From Hydrogenivirga caldilitoris (GTDB lineage: Bacteria; Aquificota; Aquificia; Aquificales; Aquificaceae), in contig NZ_RCCJ01000001.1 in assembly GCF_003664005.1 (NCBI RefSeq), positions 496,001 to 560,000 on the forward strand: a DNA stretch of 64,000 nt. Direction: 5' to 3'. How positions within the stretch are numbered: position 1 is the stretch's first letter; every line of letters starts with the position of its first letter. The position numbers and the translations under genes were made by a program. The notes beneath the pieces are model-generated. The model was not told the DNA's origin and searched no databases. It saw only the letters and a list, made by a program, of their open reading frames with translations. Below, piece by piece: positions 51,081-60,254 of the stretch.

Positions 51081-52001
51081 ATGCGGGTTCTTATAACAGG
51101 TGGAGCTGGTTTTATCGGTTCCAATATAGCTTTTGCCCTTCAGGACGAATATCCAGATGCCAAGGTTTATATCCTTGACAACTTCTCCTCTGGACACTTC
51201 AAAAATCTCATAGGTTTCAAAGGAGAAGTGATCACGGGAGATATAAGGGATAAGGCGCTGTGGGACGAGCTCAGGAAAAGGTTATCCTTTGACGTCGTAT
51301 ATCATGAGGCTGCGATAACCGATACCACGGTTACTGACCAGAAGCTTATGATGGAGGTGAACGCTGACAGCTTCCGATACATCCTTGACTCAGCCCTTGA
51401 GTGGAACGCCAAGGTGATATACGCCTCCTCAGCGGGAGTTTACGGAAACACACCCCCACCTATGGTGGAAGATAGGGGACTTGAACCTGAGAACGTGTAC
51501 GGATTTTCCAAGCTGATGATGGACCACATAGCCCAGGATTACATGGAACGCTACCCGGAACTCAGGATTGTGGGCTTTAGATACTTCAACGTTTATGGAC
51601 CCAGAGAGTCCTATAAAGGAAAGACGGCGAGTATGATATACCAGCTTGCTGTTAAAATGATGCATAAGCAGAGACCCAGGATATTCAAGTGGGGAGAGCA
51701 AAAGAGGGACTTCGTCTACATAAAGGATGTGGTCAAAGCCAATCTCCTGGCTCTTGAGAAGGAGCTTTCAGGAATATTTAACATAGCCACGGGCGTAGCC
51801 CGTAGTTTCAATGAAATAATAGATATCCTGAACAGAGAGCTTGGGACAAACCTTGAGACGGAATACTTTGACTGCCCATACGACTTCTATCAGGAACACA
51901 CACAGGCGGATATAAGCAGGGCAAGAAAAGAGCTGGGCTACGAGCCTGACTTTAGCCTTGAAGAGGGGATAAGGGACTACTTGAAGTATATAAAGGCTTA
52001 G
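51081..52001 (+). CDS. hldD: ADP-L-glycero-D-manno-heptose 6-epimerase-like NAD(P)-dependent epimerase
   Basis: A 306-residue short-chain dehydrogenase-type epimerase. The Rossmann motif is GGAGFIGSN and the catalytic residues are S-x(n)-YGFSK. YFNVYGPRESYKGKTASMIYQL and HTQADISRARKELGYEP are the blocks that point to HldD over GalE. It completes ADP-heptose for the lipopolysaccharide inner core. No Shine-Dalgarno is visible and TAATAT lies 5 nt before the ATG, so it is probably leaderless. It overlaps convergent sdhA by 4 bases (TTAG). Confidence 0.88.
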   Translation: MRVLITGGAGFIGSNIAFALQDEYPDAKVYILDNFSSGHFKNLIGFKGEVITGDIRDKALWDELRKRLSFDVVYHEAAITDTTVTDQKLMMEVNADSFRYILDSALEWNAKVIYASSAGVYGNTPPPMVEDRGLEPENVYGFSKLMMDHIAQDYMERYPELRIVGFRYFNVYGPRESYKGKTASMIYQLAVKMMHKQRPRIFKWGEQKRDFVYIKDVVKANLLALEKELSGIFNIATGVARSFNEIIDILNRELGTNLETEYFDCPYDFYQEHTQADISRARKELGYEPDFSLEEGIRDYLKYIKA

Positions 52002-53707
52002 TACTTCCTCTCTGCAGGCTGATACTTGGTTATCCTCACTGGTATGTAGTCTACCTTGAGTTTACCGTCTTCGTAATAGATTAGGGAATGCTTGAGGAAG
52101 TTCTCATCATCCCTTTCCGGATAGTCTTCCCTGCTGTGTCCACCCCTTGACTCCTTCCTGTGAAGTGCTCCGTAAGCTACAGCTCTTGCAAGCTCAAGCA
52201 TATTCCTGAGTTCAAGGAGCTCTATAAGGTTCGTGTTAAAAACTCTGGATTTATCCACTACGGGGATACTCTCCCATCTTTCCATGAGCTCTGAAAGTTC
52301 TTCATAGGCTTCTTTTAGGGACTTCTCATCTCTGAATATCCCCATCTTAGCCCAGGTAACCTCGCCCATATGTGCCCTGACTTGAGCGAGGCTTTCTCTT
52401 CCCTCCCTCTTGAAGAGGCTCTCTATAAACTCTTTAGACTCATTCTGCTCGCTATCTGATATGTCTAAGCTCTCTGTGGACTTAACAAACTCCCTGACCG
52501 CTATACCGCAGAATTTACCGAACACAAGCAACTCAATAAGTGAATTCCCTCCAAGTCTGTTTGCACCATGGACCGATACGCAGGCACACTCGCCTATAGC
52601 GTAAAGTCCCTTCAAGGGTGTTTCAGAGGTTCTGTAATTTGTTATGTGAATACCCCCCATACAGTAGTGGGCTGTTGGTCTTATTGGGACAGGGTCTTTC
52701 ACCGGGTCAACGCCTTCAAAGTCTATTGCAAGCTGTCTAACCTGGGGAAGTCTCTCCTTTATCTTCTCCTCACCAAGATGTCTGAGGTCAAGGTATATGT
52801 AAGCTCTTGCACCTTCCCCTATTCCTCTTCCCTCCATTATTTCATACTCTATAGCCCTTGAAACCATATCCCTGGGGGCAAGCTCCATTTTTTCCGGAGC
52901 ATACTTCTTCATGAACCTCTCGCCGAGTTTGTTTATAAGGTATCCGCCCTCTCCCCTGCACGCCTCTGAGAGGAGTATGCCGGTCTTGGCAAGCCCGGTA
53001 GGGTGAAACTGAATAAACTCTATGTCTTTCAATGGGACACCCTTTCTAAGGGCTACAGCCTGCCCGTCTCCCGTGTTTCCGATAGCGTTCGTACTTCTAA
53101 ACCAGTATATCCTCGCAAAGCCTCCGGTTGCCAGGACTACAGCTTTAGCTTGAAGAATAACCACTTCTCCGTTCTTTATGTCATATACGGAAACGCCTTT
53201 TACCCTGTCGCCATCGTGTATTAAATCCAGGAGGAAGAACTCATTGTAAAAATCTATGTTGTCCTTGGCGAGAGCCTGCTCGTAGAGGGTATGAAGCAGG
53301 ACGTGTCCAGTTTTGTCGGCAGCGTAAACGGTTCTTGGAAAAGAGGCTCCACCGAAAGGCCTTTGAGCTATCCTGCCGTCCTCAAGCCTGGAGAAGGGAA
53401 CGCCCCACCTGTCCAGCTCGTAAACTATTTCCGGGGCGTTCTCGGTCATGAAGAAGACAGCATCCTGGTCTGCAAGAAAGTCCGAGCCCTTTATGGTATC
53501 GTAAGCGTGAGCCTCCGGATTATCGTCAGGTACAACATTTCCGAGCGCTGCGTTCATACCGCCCTGGGCAGCACCTGTGTGAGAGCGGGTTGGATACACC
53601 TTGGATACGAGAGCTACCTTTATCTCAGGGTCTCTTGCTATTTCTATAGCGGCACGGAGTCCAGCTCCGCCTCCACCAACAACGACTGCATCGTACCTTT
53701 TCAGCAT
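51998..53707 (-). CDS. sdhA: Succinate dehydrogenase/fumarate reductase flavoprotein subunit
   Basis: A 569-residue FAD subunit. It has the dinucleotide fold GGGGAGLRAAIE, the covalent-FAD His region SHTGAAQGGMNAAL, and active-site segments FHPTGL, RGEGG and RPTAHYCMGGI. In an autotroph using the reductive TCA cycle the enzyme would run as fumarate reductase (frdA), which the sequence cannot settle. The iron-sulfur and membrane subunits are not adjacent. It starts 14 bp from the divergent gspC-like gene, with the -10 elements overlapping. Confidence 0.93.
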   Translation of the reverse strand: MLKRYDAVVVGGGGAGLRAAIEIARDPEIKVALVSKVYPTRSHTGAAQGGMNAALGNVVPDDNPEAHAYDTIKGSDFLADQDAVFFMTENAPEIVYELDRWGVPFSRLEDGRIAQRPFGGASFPRTVYAADKTGHVLLHTLYEQALAKDNIDFYNEFFLLDLIHDGDRVKGVSVYDIKNGEVVILQAKAVVLATGGFARIYWFRSTNAIGNTGDGQAVALRKGVPLKDIEFIQFHPTGLAKTGILLSEACRGEGGYLINKLGERFMKKYAPEKMELAPRDMVSRAIEYEIMEGRGIGEGARAYIYLDLRHLGEEKIKERLPQVRQLAIDFEGVDPVKDPVPIRPTAHYCMGGIHITNYRTSETPLKGLYAIGECACVSVHGANRLGGNSLIELLVFGKFCGIAVREFVKSTESLDISDSEQNESKEFIESLFKREGRESLAQVRAHMGEVTWAKMGIFRDEKSLKEAYEELSELMERWESIPVVDKSRVFNTNLIELLELRNMLELARAVAYGALHRKESRGGHSREDYPERDDENFLKHSLIYYEDGKLKVDYIPVRITKYQPAERKY

Positions 53708-53721
53708 AAGATAATAATATA
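53708..53721. promoter_or_regulatory. 14-bp bidirectional promoter core between sdhA and the GspC-like gene
   Basis: On the plus strand GATAAT (53710-53715) is 6 nt from the ATG at 53722. On the minus strand TATTAT (53719-53714) is 6 nt from the ATG at 53707. The two -10 elements overlap by 2 bp, and no space exists for a Shine-Dalgarno, so both mRNAs are probably leaderless. Confidence 0.5.
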
Positions 53722-54504
53722 ATGAACTGGATTCTCCTTTCCCTCCCTCTTATCGCCTCCTTCTCAACATTGATAGCTACCGTTGCTCTGTACCTAACCC
53801 TCAGAGAAGCCTTTAAAGAAGTTAAAATACCTGAACCCTACAGAGAGGAGATAGATATAACCCCGATAAGCAGAGCCTTAGGCAAGGTGTTTCCTCAACC
53901 AACTATGAAGGAGGGTAGCATCCTAGCAGAAGAGACACCCCAGTCTGGTGATGTGAAGCTGCTCGGTACGGCTGTAGGCATAAGGGGCTTGGCTCTACTC
54001 AGGGTCGGTGGAAAGACCCTTATACTTGAGGAAGGTGAGGAGAAGGAAGGCGTGAAACTCATTGAGGTTGGTAGGAGCTGGGCTATAGTCTCTGTGGGCG
54101 GTAGGAAAGTAAACTTAAGAGTTGAGAAGGCAAGGGTTCCCTCAGCTACTCAGGAAGACCTTAACGTTGGTACAGATGTAAATTCCCATGACTTGAAGAT
54201 TTCCAGGAGGGAGATAGAGATGGTAACGAAAGACCCCGGTATAATGTTCAGGGAGATAAGGCTTGTACCTTACGTTAAAGGTGGAAAAACGGAGGGTTTC
54301 ATCTTTGAGTGGATAAAACCAGGAAGTCTTTTTTACAGAGCGGGGCTCAGAAAGGGAGACGTTCTCGTCTCCATAAACAACATGGACATAAAGAGCGGGG
54401 AGGACGCCTTCAGGATACTTCAGGTGCTTAGGAATGAACCCAGTTTAAGGGTTGTAGTCCTTAGGAACGGACAGAGAAGAGAAATCAACGTCAGGATTGA
54501 GTAA
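53722..54504 (+). CDS. GspC-like type II secretion protein with PDZ domain
   Basis: A 260-residue inner-membrane protein. One N-terminal TM helix (about 5-25) is followed by the GspC homology region (KLLGTAVGIRGLALLRVGG, SWAIVSVGGRKVNLRV) and a C-terminal PDZ domain (about 170-258: FIFEWIKPGSLFYRAGLRKG, DVLVSINN). GspC links the inner-membrane assembly platform to the GspD secretin. No other gsp genes are in the window. The 3' end overlaps the RNase HIII gene by 14 bp. Confidence 0.82.
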   Translation: MNWILLSLPLIASFSTLIATVALYLTLREAFKEVKIPEPYREEIDITPISRALGKVFPQPTMKEGSILAEETPQSGDVKLLGTAVGIRGLALLRVGGKTLILEEGEEKEGVKLIEVGRSWAIVSVGGRKVNLRVEKARVPSATQEDLNVGTDVNSHDLKISRREIEMVTKDPGIMFREIRLVPYVKGGKTEGFIFEWIKPGSLFYRAGLRKGDVLVSINNMDIKSGEDAFRILQVLRNEPSLRVVVLRNGQRREINVRIE

Positions 54505-55300
54505 CGTCTTCATATATTTTTATTAACCTTTGAGCGAGGGTAGGGTTCTTTCTCTTTAGCTGATTGGCAAATTCTCTTACATGGGAACCTGCTCCCTTAG
54601 GTATCTCTATGTTATTGTCTTTTTCAAGCTCCTTTAACTTCGTCAAGTACTTTTCCCTTGCTAACATGCTGGCAACGCTTACTGCAATGTCCCTCTCTCC
54701 CTTTTCTATAAATTCAACCCTTGAATAACTCTGAAAAGGGTTCCTTGAAGAGTACCTGTCCACCACTATCCTGCCAGGGTTGAATTCTCTGGAGACTTCA
54801 TCTATTAACTTTTTGTAGGCATCGTCCATGAGCCTATTTATATTTCTGTATTTCTTGTACAGCTCGTTGAACCTCTCAGGCATAAGAGTGATACACTTCA
54901 CCTTAACAAGCTTGCGAAGTTCTTGAGCTTTCTTCATAATATCCTCATCCTTGAGGAGCTTGGAGTCCTTTGGGTTAAGGAGAAGAACCTTCTTAAAATT
55001 TTCGGGAGGGATAACTGCACAGCAGAGGACTAAGGGACCAAAGATGTCTCCTTTCCCTACCTCATCACAACCCGCAAGTGGGAACCTTGGGTATTCTATT
55101 ACCCCAAGAACTTTACTTGCCCAACCCTCTGCATCCTTTCCCTGAATCAGCAACGTCCCCGACGGATACATATTGAAGTAAATACCTTTCCCCTCGTAGC
55201 TCCATAAGGTGTTCTTAACTTTACGGGGTTTTAACCCTGACTCCTTAAGGGAGGTCTCAACCTTCTCTATCTCTTCCTGAGGCAGTCTCAGAGCCACCAT
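54491..55300 (-). CDS. rnhC: Ribonuclease HIII
   Basis: A 269-residue RNase HIII that cleaves RNA in RNA/DNA hybrids. The N-terminal 85 residues are the TBP-like substrate-binding domain specific to this type. The catalytic domain begins GCDEVGKGDIFGPL, which has the DE and GKGD pattern of HIII, with further Asp residues in VDRYSSRNPF and the C-terminal part. Its presence is typical of Aquifex relatives. TACAAT and TAAATT elements on the two strands fill the 18-bp gap to the divergent gene. Confidence 0.94.
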   Translation of the reverse strand: MVALRLPQEEIEKVETSLKESGLKPRKVKNTLWSYEGKGIYFNMYPSGTLLIQGKDAEGWASKVLGVIEYPRFPLAGCDEVGKGDIFGPLVLCCAVIPPENFKKVLLLNPKDSKLLKDEDIMKKAQELRKLVKVKCITLMPERFNELYKKYRNINRLMDDAYKKLIDEVSREFNPGRIVVDRYSSRNPFQSYSRVEFIEKGERDIAVSVASMLAREKYLTKLKELEKDNNIEIPKGAGSHVREFANQLKRKNPTLAQRLIKIYEDVTQS

Positions 55301-55306
55301 AAGATT

Positions 55307-55312
55307 TACAAT
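55307..55312 (+). promoter_or_regulatory. -10 element of the GDPD gene, predicted leaderless
   Basis: TACAAT ends 6 nt before the ATG at 55319 in an 18-bp divergent gap. No Shine-Dalgarno is present. Confidence 0.4.
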
Positions 55313-55318
55313 TTAATC

Positions 55319-56011
55319 ATGCTTGTCCTTGAAAAACTCTCTAAAAGGGCTGCGGTTGGACACAGGGGCATACCGGCACTTGAGCTGGAAAACACCCTCC
55401 CTTCAATACGGAAAGCTGTAGATCTGGGTGCTGACATAGTGGAGGTGGACGTCCAGAGGACAAAAGATGATGTGCTCATTTTAAGCCACGATGAGAACTT
55501 GAAGAGAACCTATGGAGTGGACATAAATGTGAGGGAAGCCCTCTGGGAGGAGCTAAAGGGTATTAAGAAGGGAGACTACGGTATTGCGAGGCTTGAGGAT
55601 GCCTTTGATGTTGTTGCCGGAAGGGCTGGCATGTTTGTTGAGATAAAACATCCTGAGGATACACACCATGTTTTTGAGCTCATAGAGAGGAAAGGGGTAA
55701 AAGACTGGGTGGCGGTTATAAGCTTCCACCTTGAGGTTATGGAGGAGCTGAAGGGAAAACTGATTACGGGACTGGTTTATTCTAAACCGCCGGGTATGAT
55801 ACCTCAGGCAAAGAAAGCAGGATGCAGCATCGTCCTTCCCAAGTATATGCTCGCAACCCAGAAAGCTGTGGATTTTGCCCACAGACTCAAGCTTTTTGTG
55901 GTTGCCTGGACCGTGAACGACCTCGCTAAGGCAAGGGAGCTCTGGGACAGGGGAGTTGACGGGATAGCCACCGATGATATCCGTATCTTGAAGGAAACCT
56001 TGAAGGCTTAA
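55319..56011 (+). CDS. Glycerophosphodiester phosphodiesterase
   Basis: A 230-residue cytoplasmic GDPD-family TIM barrel without signal peptide. The catalytic residues are in GHRGIPALELENT (His and metal-binding Glu), EVDVQRTKDD and LSHDENLKR. FVEIKHPED carries the next metal ligand. It hydrolyses deacylated phospholipids to glycerol-3-phosphate and an alcohol. It lies 26 bases before mnmG and may be co-transcribed with it. Confidence 0.92.
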   Translation: MLVLEKLSKRAAVGHRGIPALELENTLPSIRKAVDLGADIVEVDVQRTKDDVLILSHDENLKRTYGVDINVREALWEELKGIKKGDYGIARLEDAFDVVAGRAGMFVEIKHPEDTHHVFELIERKGVKDWVAVISFHLEVMEELKGKLITGLVYSKPPGMIPQAKKAGCSIVLPKYMLATQKAVDFAHRLKLFVVAWTVNDLAKARELWDRGVDGIATDDIRILKETLKA

Positions 56012-56037
56012 CCTATCAGGTCTATCTTATATCTCCA

Positions 56038-57888
56038 ATGCTTGTGGATGAGTTTGATGTAGCTGTTATAGGCGGTGGTCATGCGGGGATAGAGGCAGCT
56101 CTTGCCTCAGCAAGGATGGGGGCAAAGACCGTTCTCTTTACATTAAATGCCGACAACATAGGACAGATGTCCTGTAACCCCGCCATAGGTGGGATAGCAA
56201 AGGGGATAGTCGTGAGGGAGATAGACGCCCTTGGCGGGGAGATGGGAAAGGCGATAGACAACACAGGAATCCAGTTCAAGATGCTCAACACCCGTAAGGG
56301 TAAGGCTGTCCAATCTCCAAGAGCTCAGGCGGATAAAAAGAGGTACAGAGAGTATATGAAAAAGGTATGTGAGGGACAGGAGAACCTCTACATAAAACAG
56401 GATGAAGTGATTGATATAGTCCTCGGCTCGGATAATGAGGTTGTTGCGGTAAAAACTAAACTGGGTATAGAGTACAAGGTTAAAGCTGTGGTCGTGACTA
56501 CAGGCACGTTCCTGAATGGACTCATATATATAGGGGACAAAACCTTTCCTGCTGGAAGAGCGTGGGAGCCTCGCTCTGAAGGGCTGGCTGAGTTCTACAG
56601 AAGACACGGATTTCCGTTGTTGAGATTTAAGACAGGAACACCAGCAAGGCTGGACAGCAGGACTATAGACTACTCGGTGCTTGAAAGGGCACCCGGAGAT
56701 GACCCACCCCCTAAGTTCTCCTTCTGGACTGAACCTTTGGGTTCGTACTGGTTTGAACCGGGAAAGGAACAGGTGGACTGTTGGATAACCTACACCACTC
56801 CAAAGACCCATGAAATAATAAGCAAAAACCTCCATAGAACAGCCCTTTACGGGGGGTTAATAAAAGGTGTGGGTCCAAGATATTGCCCTTCAATAGAGGA
56901 TAAAGTGGTGAAATTCCCAGATAAGGCGAGGCATACAGTATTCCTTGAACCGGAAGGACTTGACACTATAGAAGTGTATCCAAACGGGCTCTCAACCTCC
57001 TTGCCAGAGGAAATCCAATGGGAGCTTTATCGTTCAATACCCGGTCTTGAAAGGGTTGAGCTTATACGTCCAGCTTACGCGATAGAGTATGATGTTGTTC
57101 CTCCGACAGAGCTTTATCCGACCCTGGAAACTAAGAAGATAAGGGGACTTTTCCATGCGGGAAACTTCAACGGGACAACCGGTTATGAGGAGGCTGCAGG
57201 GCAGGGTATCGTTGCAGGTATAAATGCGGCATTGAGGGCTTTAGGCAGAGAGCCTATATACCTTAGAAGGGATGAAAGTTACATAGGTGTGATGATAGAT
57301 GACCTCACCACAAAAGGTGTACTTGAGCCTTACAGGTTGTTCACCTCAAGGTCGGAATTCAGGCTTTATCTCAGGCAGGATAACGCCATACTCAGGCTTG
57401 CCAAGCTTGGGCATGGGTTGGGTCTGCTTAACGATGAGCAGTTTAACCTTGTAAAGGAGATAGAGGGTGAGATAGAAAGGTGGAAGGAGTTCTACAAGAG
57501 AGAGAAGGTCTCCGTTGCAGTTGGTGAAGGCATTAGGAGCTATACGGTAGCGACCCTTTTTACTGCGGACTATACTATAGAAGACCTTAAGGAAAAGTTT
57601 GGTTATAGCGTACCCGAACATCCTTATGTCAAGGAAGAGCTTGAGATAGAACTAAAGTATGAACCTTACATAGAAAGGGAGAGGAAGTTAAACGAGAAAC
57701 TCAAAAGACTTGAAGATATAAGGATACCTGAAGATATGGATTACAGCAAAGTTCATGGACTTACCAACGAAGCCAGGGAGAAGTTGAGCAAGATGAAACC
57801 CCTGACTGTAGGTCAGGCTGCCAGAATAGACGGTATAACCCCGGCTGCAGTAACAGCGCTCCTCATTTACCTGGGTAAACTTGAATGA
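56038..57888 (+). CDS. mnmG: tRNA uridine-5-carboxymethylaminomethyl modification enzyme MnmG
   Basis: A 616-residue FAD protein that, with MnmE, modifies U34 of several tRNAs. It shows the FAD fold GGGHAGIEAALASARMG, the SCNPAIGGIAKG motif with its Cys, the RGPRYCPSIEDK-like GVGPRYCPSIEDK block and the GQGIVAGINAALRA helix. Length is normal. No MnmE in the window. Overlaps the phosphoesterase gene by 4 bases (ATGA). Confidence 0.97.
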   Translation: MLVDEFDVAVIGGGHAGIEAALASARMGAKTVLFTLNADNIGQMSCNPAIGGIAKGIVVREIDALGGEMGKAIDNTGIQFKMLNTRKGKAVQSPRAQADKKRYREYMKKVCEGQENLYIKQDEVIDIVLGSDNEVVAVKTKLGIEYKVKAVVVTTGTFLNGLIYIGDKTFPAGRAWEPRSEGLAEFYRRHGFPLLRFKTGTPARLDSRTIDYSVLERAPGDDPPPKFSFWTEPLGSYWFEPGKEQVDCWITYTTPKTHEIISKNLHRTALYGGLIKGVGPRYCPSIEDKVVKFPDKARHTVFLEPEGLDTIEVYPNGLSTSLPEEIQWELYRSIPGLERVELIRPAYAIEYDVVPPTELYPTLETKKIRGLFHAGNFNGTTGYEEAAGQGIVAGINAALRALGREPIYLRRDESYIGVMIDDLTTKGVLEPYRLFTSRSEFRLYLRQDNAILRLAKLGHGLGLLNDEQFNLVKEIEGEIERWKEFYKREKVSVAVGEGIRSYTVATLFTADYTIEDLKEKFGYSVPEHPYVKEELEIELKYEPYIERERKLNEKLKRLEDIRIPEDMDYSKVHGLTNEAREKLSKMKPLTVGQAARIDGITPAAVTALLIYLGKLE

Positions 57889-58466
57889 TTTACTTTATCT
57901 CTGACACGCACTTTTACCATTTCAACATTCTAAAGCTCAATCCCCAAGCCCGGAAGTTTGGTTTTGAACGTATAACCGTTGAAGCTCTGGAGAAAACCCT
58001 CAAGGAAGGTGATACCCTGTACCACCTCGGAGACTTTACCTGGCAACTTTACGATGAGTTTGGTGTTCTTGAAAGATGGAAGGAACTACCTGCAAGAAAG
58101 GTACTTATCATGGGAAACCACGATGAGAGATTCGGAAGCTCTGTGCTCAGGGAGTTCTTTGATGAGGTCTATGAATTTTCGTTATTGTTGGAAGAGTCGG
58201 GCAGGAAATTTCTCCTTTCCCACTACCCAGCCCTTGACCTTAAAACGAACAGATTTCCCGATAGACAGGAAAGGGTTGAAAAGGAGTTTTTTCAAAGCGG
58301 ATGTGATTTTCTCGTACATGGACATGTCCATTACAACAACGGCGGACCGATGTGCGGGTGTGGCTCAAAGGGAATTCCCTGTTTTAATGTAAATGTTGAG
58401 CTTCATAACTTTAGACCTGTAAGTTTAGAGGAATTACTCTTTGCAGGTTGTGAAGGAAAACTGTGA
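57885..58466 (+). CDS. Calcineurin-like metallophosphoesterase
   Basis: A 193-residue dimetal phosphoesterase of the small YfcE/phage-like type. Motifs in order: SDTHFYHFN (DxH), GDFTW (GD), GNHDER (GNHD), LSHYP and GHVHY (GHxH). The substrate is unknown. It overlaps mnmG by 4 bases and, on the other strand, the LipM-like gene by 56 bp, the longest tail-to-tail overlap in the window. Confidence 0.88.
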   Translation: MIYFISDTHFYHFNILKLNPQARKFGFERITVEALEKTLKEGDTLYHLGDFTWQLYDEFGVLERWKELPARKVLIMGNHDERFGSSVLREFFDEVYEFSLLLEESGRKFLLSHYPALDLKTNRFPDRQERVEKEFFQSGCDFLVHGHVHYNNGGPMCGCGSKGIPCFNVNVELHNFRPVSLEELLFAGCEGKL

Positions 58467-59067
58467 TAAATTCCTCCTCTTCTATTCCCAGTTCCCTTAA
58501 AGAGACTATCCTTTCAGAGAGAAGCTCAGCAGGTACACCTATCAGCTCCTGCACCCTTTCGTAATCAAAATCAAGGTAAACGCTCCCGTGCACCAGAAAA
58601 CTCCTTTTGAGAGTTCTCATAGCCATTGATACCAGTTTCCTTTTCCTGTAAGTGAGCTCTCCCAGCGTGGGAACCCAGAAGCAGAAAAAGTTGTCAATAT
58701 ATCTTCCCCTGAAACGCTCAAGGGTTACCTCAATTCCAAGATTGGAGAAGGAGTTTATAAAAACCTCAGCCACTTTTCTGTATATTCTTGAGGGTGTTAA
58801 ACCCCACCTCTCTCTGAGGTCAACTATTGAGAAGGATACATCCCAGCCGTGGAGTAGAGCTCCGCCGCCCGTAGGTCTACGAACCGTGGGAACCGTTAAA
58901 AACGGTTTTTCCTTTTGGAAGTAACCAAGGCTCAGGCATATTCTGTCCCACTTATACAGACGTACCGAGGGTTCTCTAAAGGGTGTATGTTCAAAGGAGA
59001 GGAGGGCTTCTTCGTCCCTCCTCATATTTTCCTCCGGAGAAAGGGTTTCTACCTTAATCTCCCACAC
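58411..59067 (-). CDS. LipM/LplA-like octanoyltransferase or lipoate ligase
   Basis: A 218-residue cofactor transferase. RRPTGGGALLHGWDVSFS is the lipoyl-binding loop. The Cys in FCFWVPTLGELTYRKRKLVS matches the position of the LipM catalytic Cys, and the Lys in RKRKLVSMAMRTLKRSF matches the lipoyl-AMP Lys; the usual GSAQR is changed to SMAMR. LVHGSVYLDFD completes the fold. It could transfer octanoyl groups from ACP to GcvH or E2 proteins. The window also encodes a large LplA fusion at 9779-11977. Confidence 0.82.
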   Translation of the reverse strand: MWEIKVETLSPEENMRRDEEALLSFEHTPFREPSVRLYKWDRICLSLGYFQKEKPFLTVPTVRRPTGGGALLHGWDVSFSIVDLRERWGLTPSRIYRKVAEVFINSFSNLGIEVTLERFRGRYIDNFFCFWVPTLGELTYRKRKLVSMAMRTLKRSFLVHGSVYLDFDYERVQELIGVPAELLSERIVSLRELGIEEEEFITVFLHNLQRVIPLNLQV

Positions 59068-59073
59068 CTTGCT

Positions 59074-60159
59074 TTAGGCTGTTTGCTCTTTGTGCTTTTC
59101 TATTCTCCAGAGGTTCCTCTTCTCGGAGGGGGATACAAGGCTTATAGCCGTACCTTCCCTTCCAAACCTTCCGGTCCTTCCTATTCTGTGGGTGTAAACC
59201 CTTGGGTCTTCAGGTAGGTGGAAGTTAATTATTATGCTCACACCCTCAATATCCAGACCTCTTGATGCCACATCAGTAGCTACAAGCACTTTTACATTTC
59301 CGTTCCTGAAGAGCCTCATAACGGTTTCCCTTCTCTTCTGGGTCATGTCTCCGTGAAGGGCTTCTACGTTGTAGCCCTTCCTTCTGAGCTGATAAGCCAG
59401 CTCTTTGGCGTTCTTCTTCATCTTAACGAAGACTATTACCTTTTCGTCCTTGTTTTCCCTAAGAATCCTCTCCAGCTCTTCTGTCTTATGAATTTCCGAG
59501 CGTGTTCTGACAACTATCTCGTTTATTCTTGGCTTTAGCTCTTCTGACTCAATGCTCACATGTTCAAAGCCCGGCTTCATGAACTTTCTTGCTATTTCCT
59601 TTATCTCTCTGGGAACCGTTGCGGACACGAAAAAGGTCTGTCTCTCTTCAGGGAGTTTAGAGACTATCCATTCAATATCCTCTCTAAAACCCATATCCAG
59701 CATTATGTCCACTTCATCTAAAACCAGATATCTGAATGTATCAAGCTTTAAGGCACCCCTCTCTATCAGGTCCTTAACTCTTCCGGGTGTTCCCACCACA
59801 ATATCCGGAATCCTCTTCTCCAGCAACGACAGGTCTCTGCCTACAGATGTCCCTCCGTAGAAAGCAAACACGCTTACCCTTGAGAACCTTGTAAGTTCCC
59901 TTAGGTGGTCTTTAATCTGGATCGCCAGTTCCCTTGTCGGTGCAAGAATAAGAGCCCTTTCTCCCCTCTGAAGTTTCTCAATTATAGGTATACCGAAGGC
60001 TCCCGTCTTACCTGTTCCCGTCCTTGCCTGAATCAAAATGTCCTTACCCTCAAGAGCTACGGGAATAGCTGACTCTTGAATGGGTGTTGGTTTCACAAAT
60101 TCAATTTCCTCAAGGGCATTTTGAATCCTCTGACTGAGTTGTCTGAATGTGAACTGCAT
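59074..60159 (-). CDS. DEAD-box RNA helicase
   Basis: A 361-residue two-domain RNA helicase with minimal tails. Motifs: Q (KPTPIQESAIP), I (ARTGTGKTGAFG), Ia (PTRELAIQ), GG, Ib (TPGR), II, III (SAT), IV-VI (IVFVKMK, ARGLDIEGV-like SRGLDIEGV, HRIGRTGRFG). Motif II reads DEVD, not DEAD. It unwinds RNA duplexes in ribosome assembly or mRNA turnover. It has an AGGAGGAAC Shine-Dalgarno. Lack of a C-terminal extension leaves its substrate open. Confidence 0.93.
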   Translation of the reverse strand: MQFTFRQLSQRIQNALEEIEFVKPTPIQESAIPVALEGKDILIQARTGTGKTGAFGIPIIEKLQRGERALILAPTRELAIQIKDHLRELTRFSRVSVFAFYGGTSVGRDLSLLEKRIPDIVVGTPGRVKDLIERGALKLDTFRYLVLDEVDIMLDMGFREDIEWIVSKLPEERQTFFVSATVPREIKEIARKFMKPGFEHVSIESEELKPRINEIVVRTRSEIHKTEELERILRENKDEKVIVFVKMKKNAKELAYQLRRKGYNVEALHGDMTQKRRETVMRLFRNGNVKVLVATDVASRGLDIEGVSIIINFHLPEDPRVYTHRIGRTGRFGREGTAISLVSPSEKRNLWRIEKHKEQTA

Positions 60160-60190
60160 ATGTTCCTCCTTTAGTTTTTATGGTGTCTTG

Positions 60191-60218
60191 AATTTAATTG
60201 CTTTTTTCCCTTTTGCAA
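60191..60218 (-). promoter_or_regulatory. Possible helicase gene promoter
   Basis: Minus-strand TTGCAA (60218-60213), a 16-bp spacer and TAAATT (60196-60191), giving a leader of about 25 nt that contains AGGAGGAAC. The hexamers are moderate matches. The 95-bp divergent gap also serves the DUF996 gene, which has its own AGGAGGTGAG. Confidence 0.35.
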
Positions 60219-60254
60219 GTTAGATTTTAGAATAACGTAAATAGGAGGTGAGGG

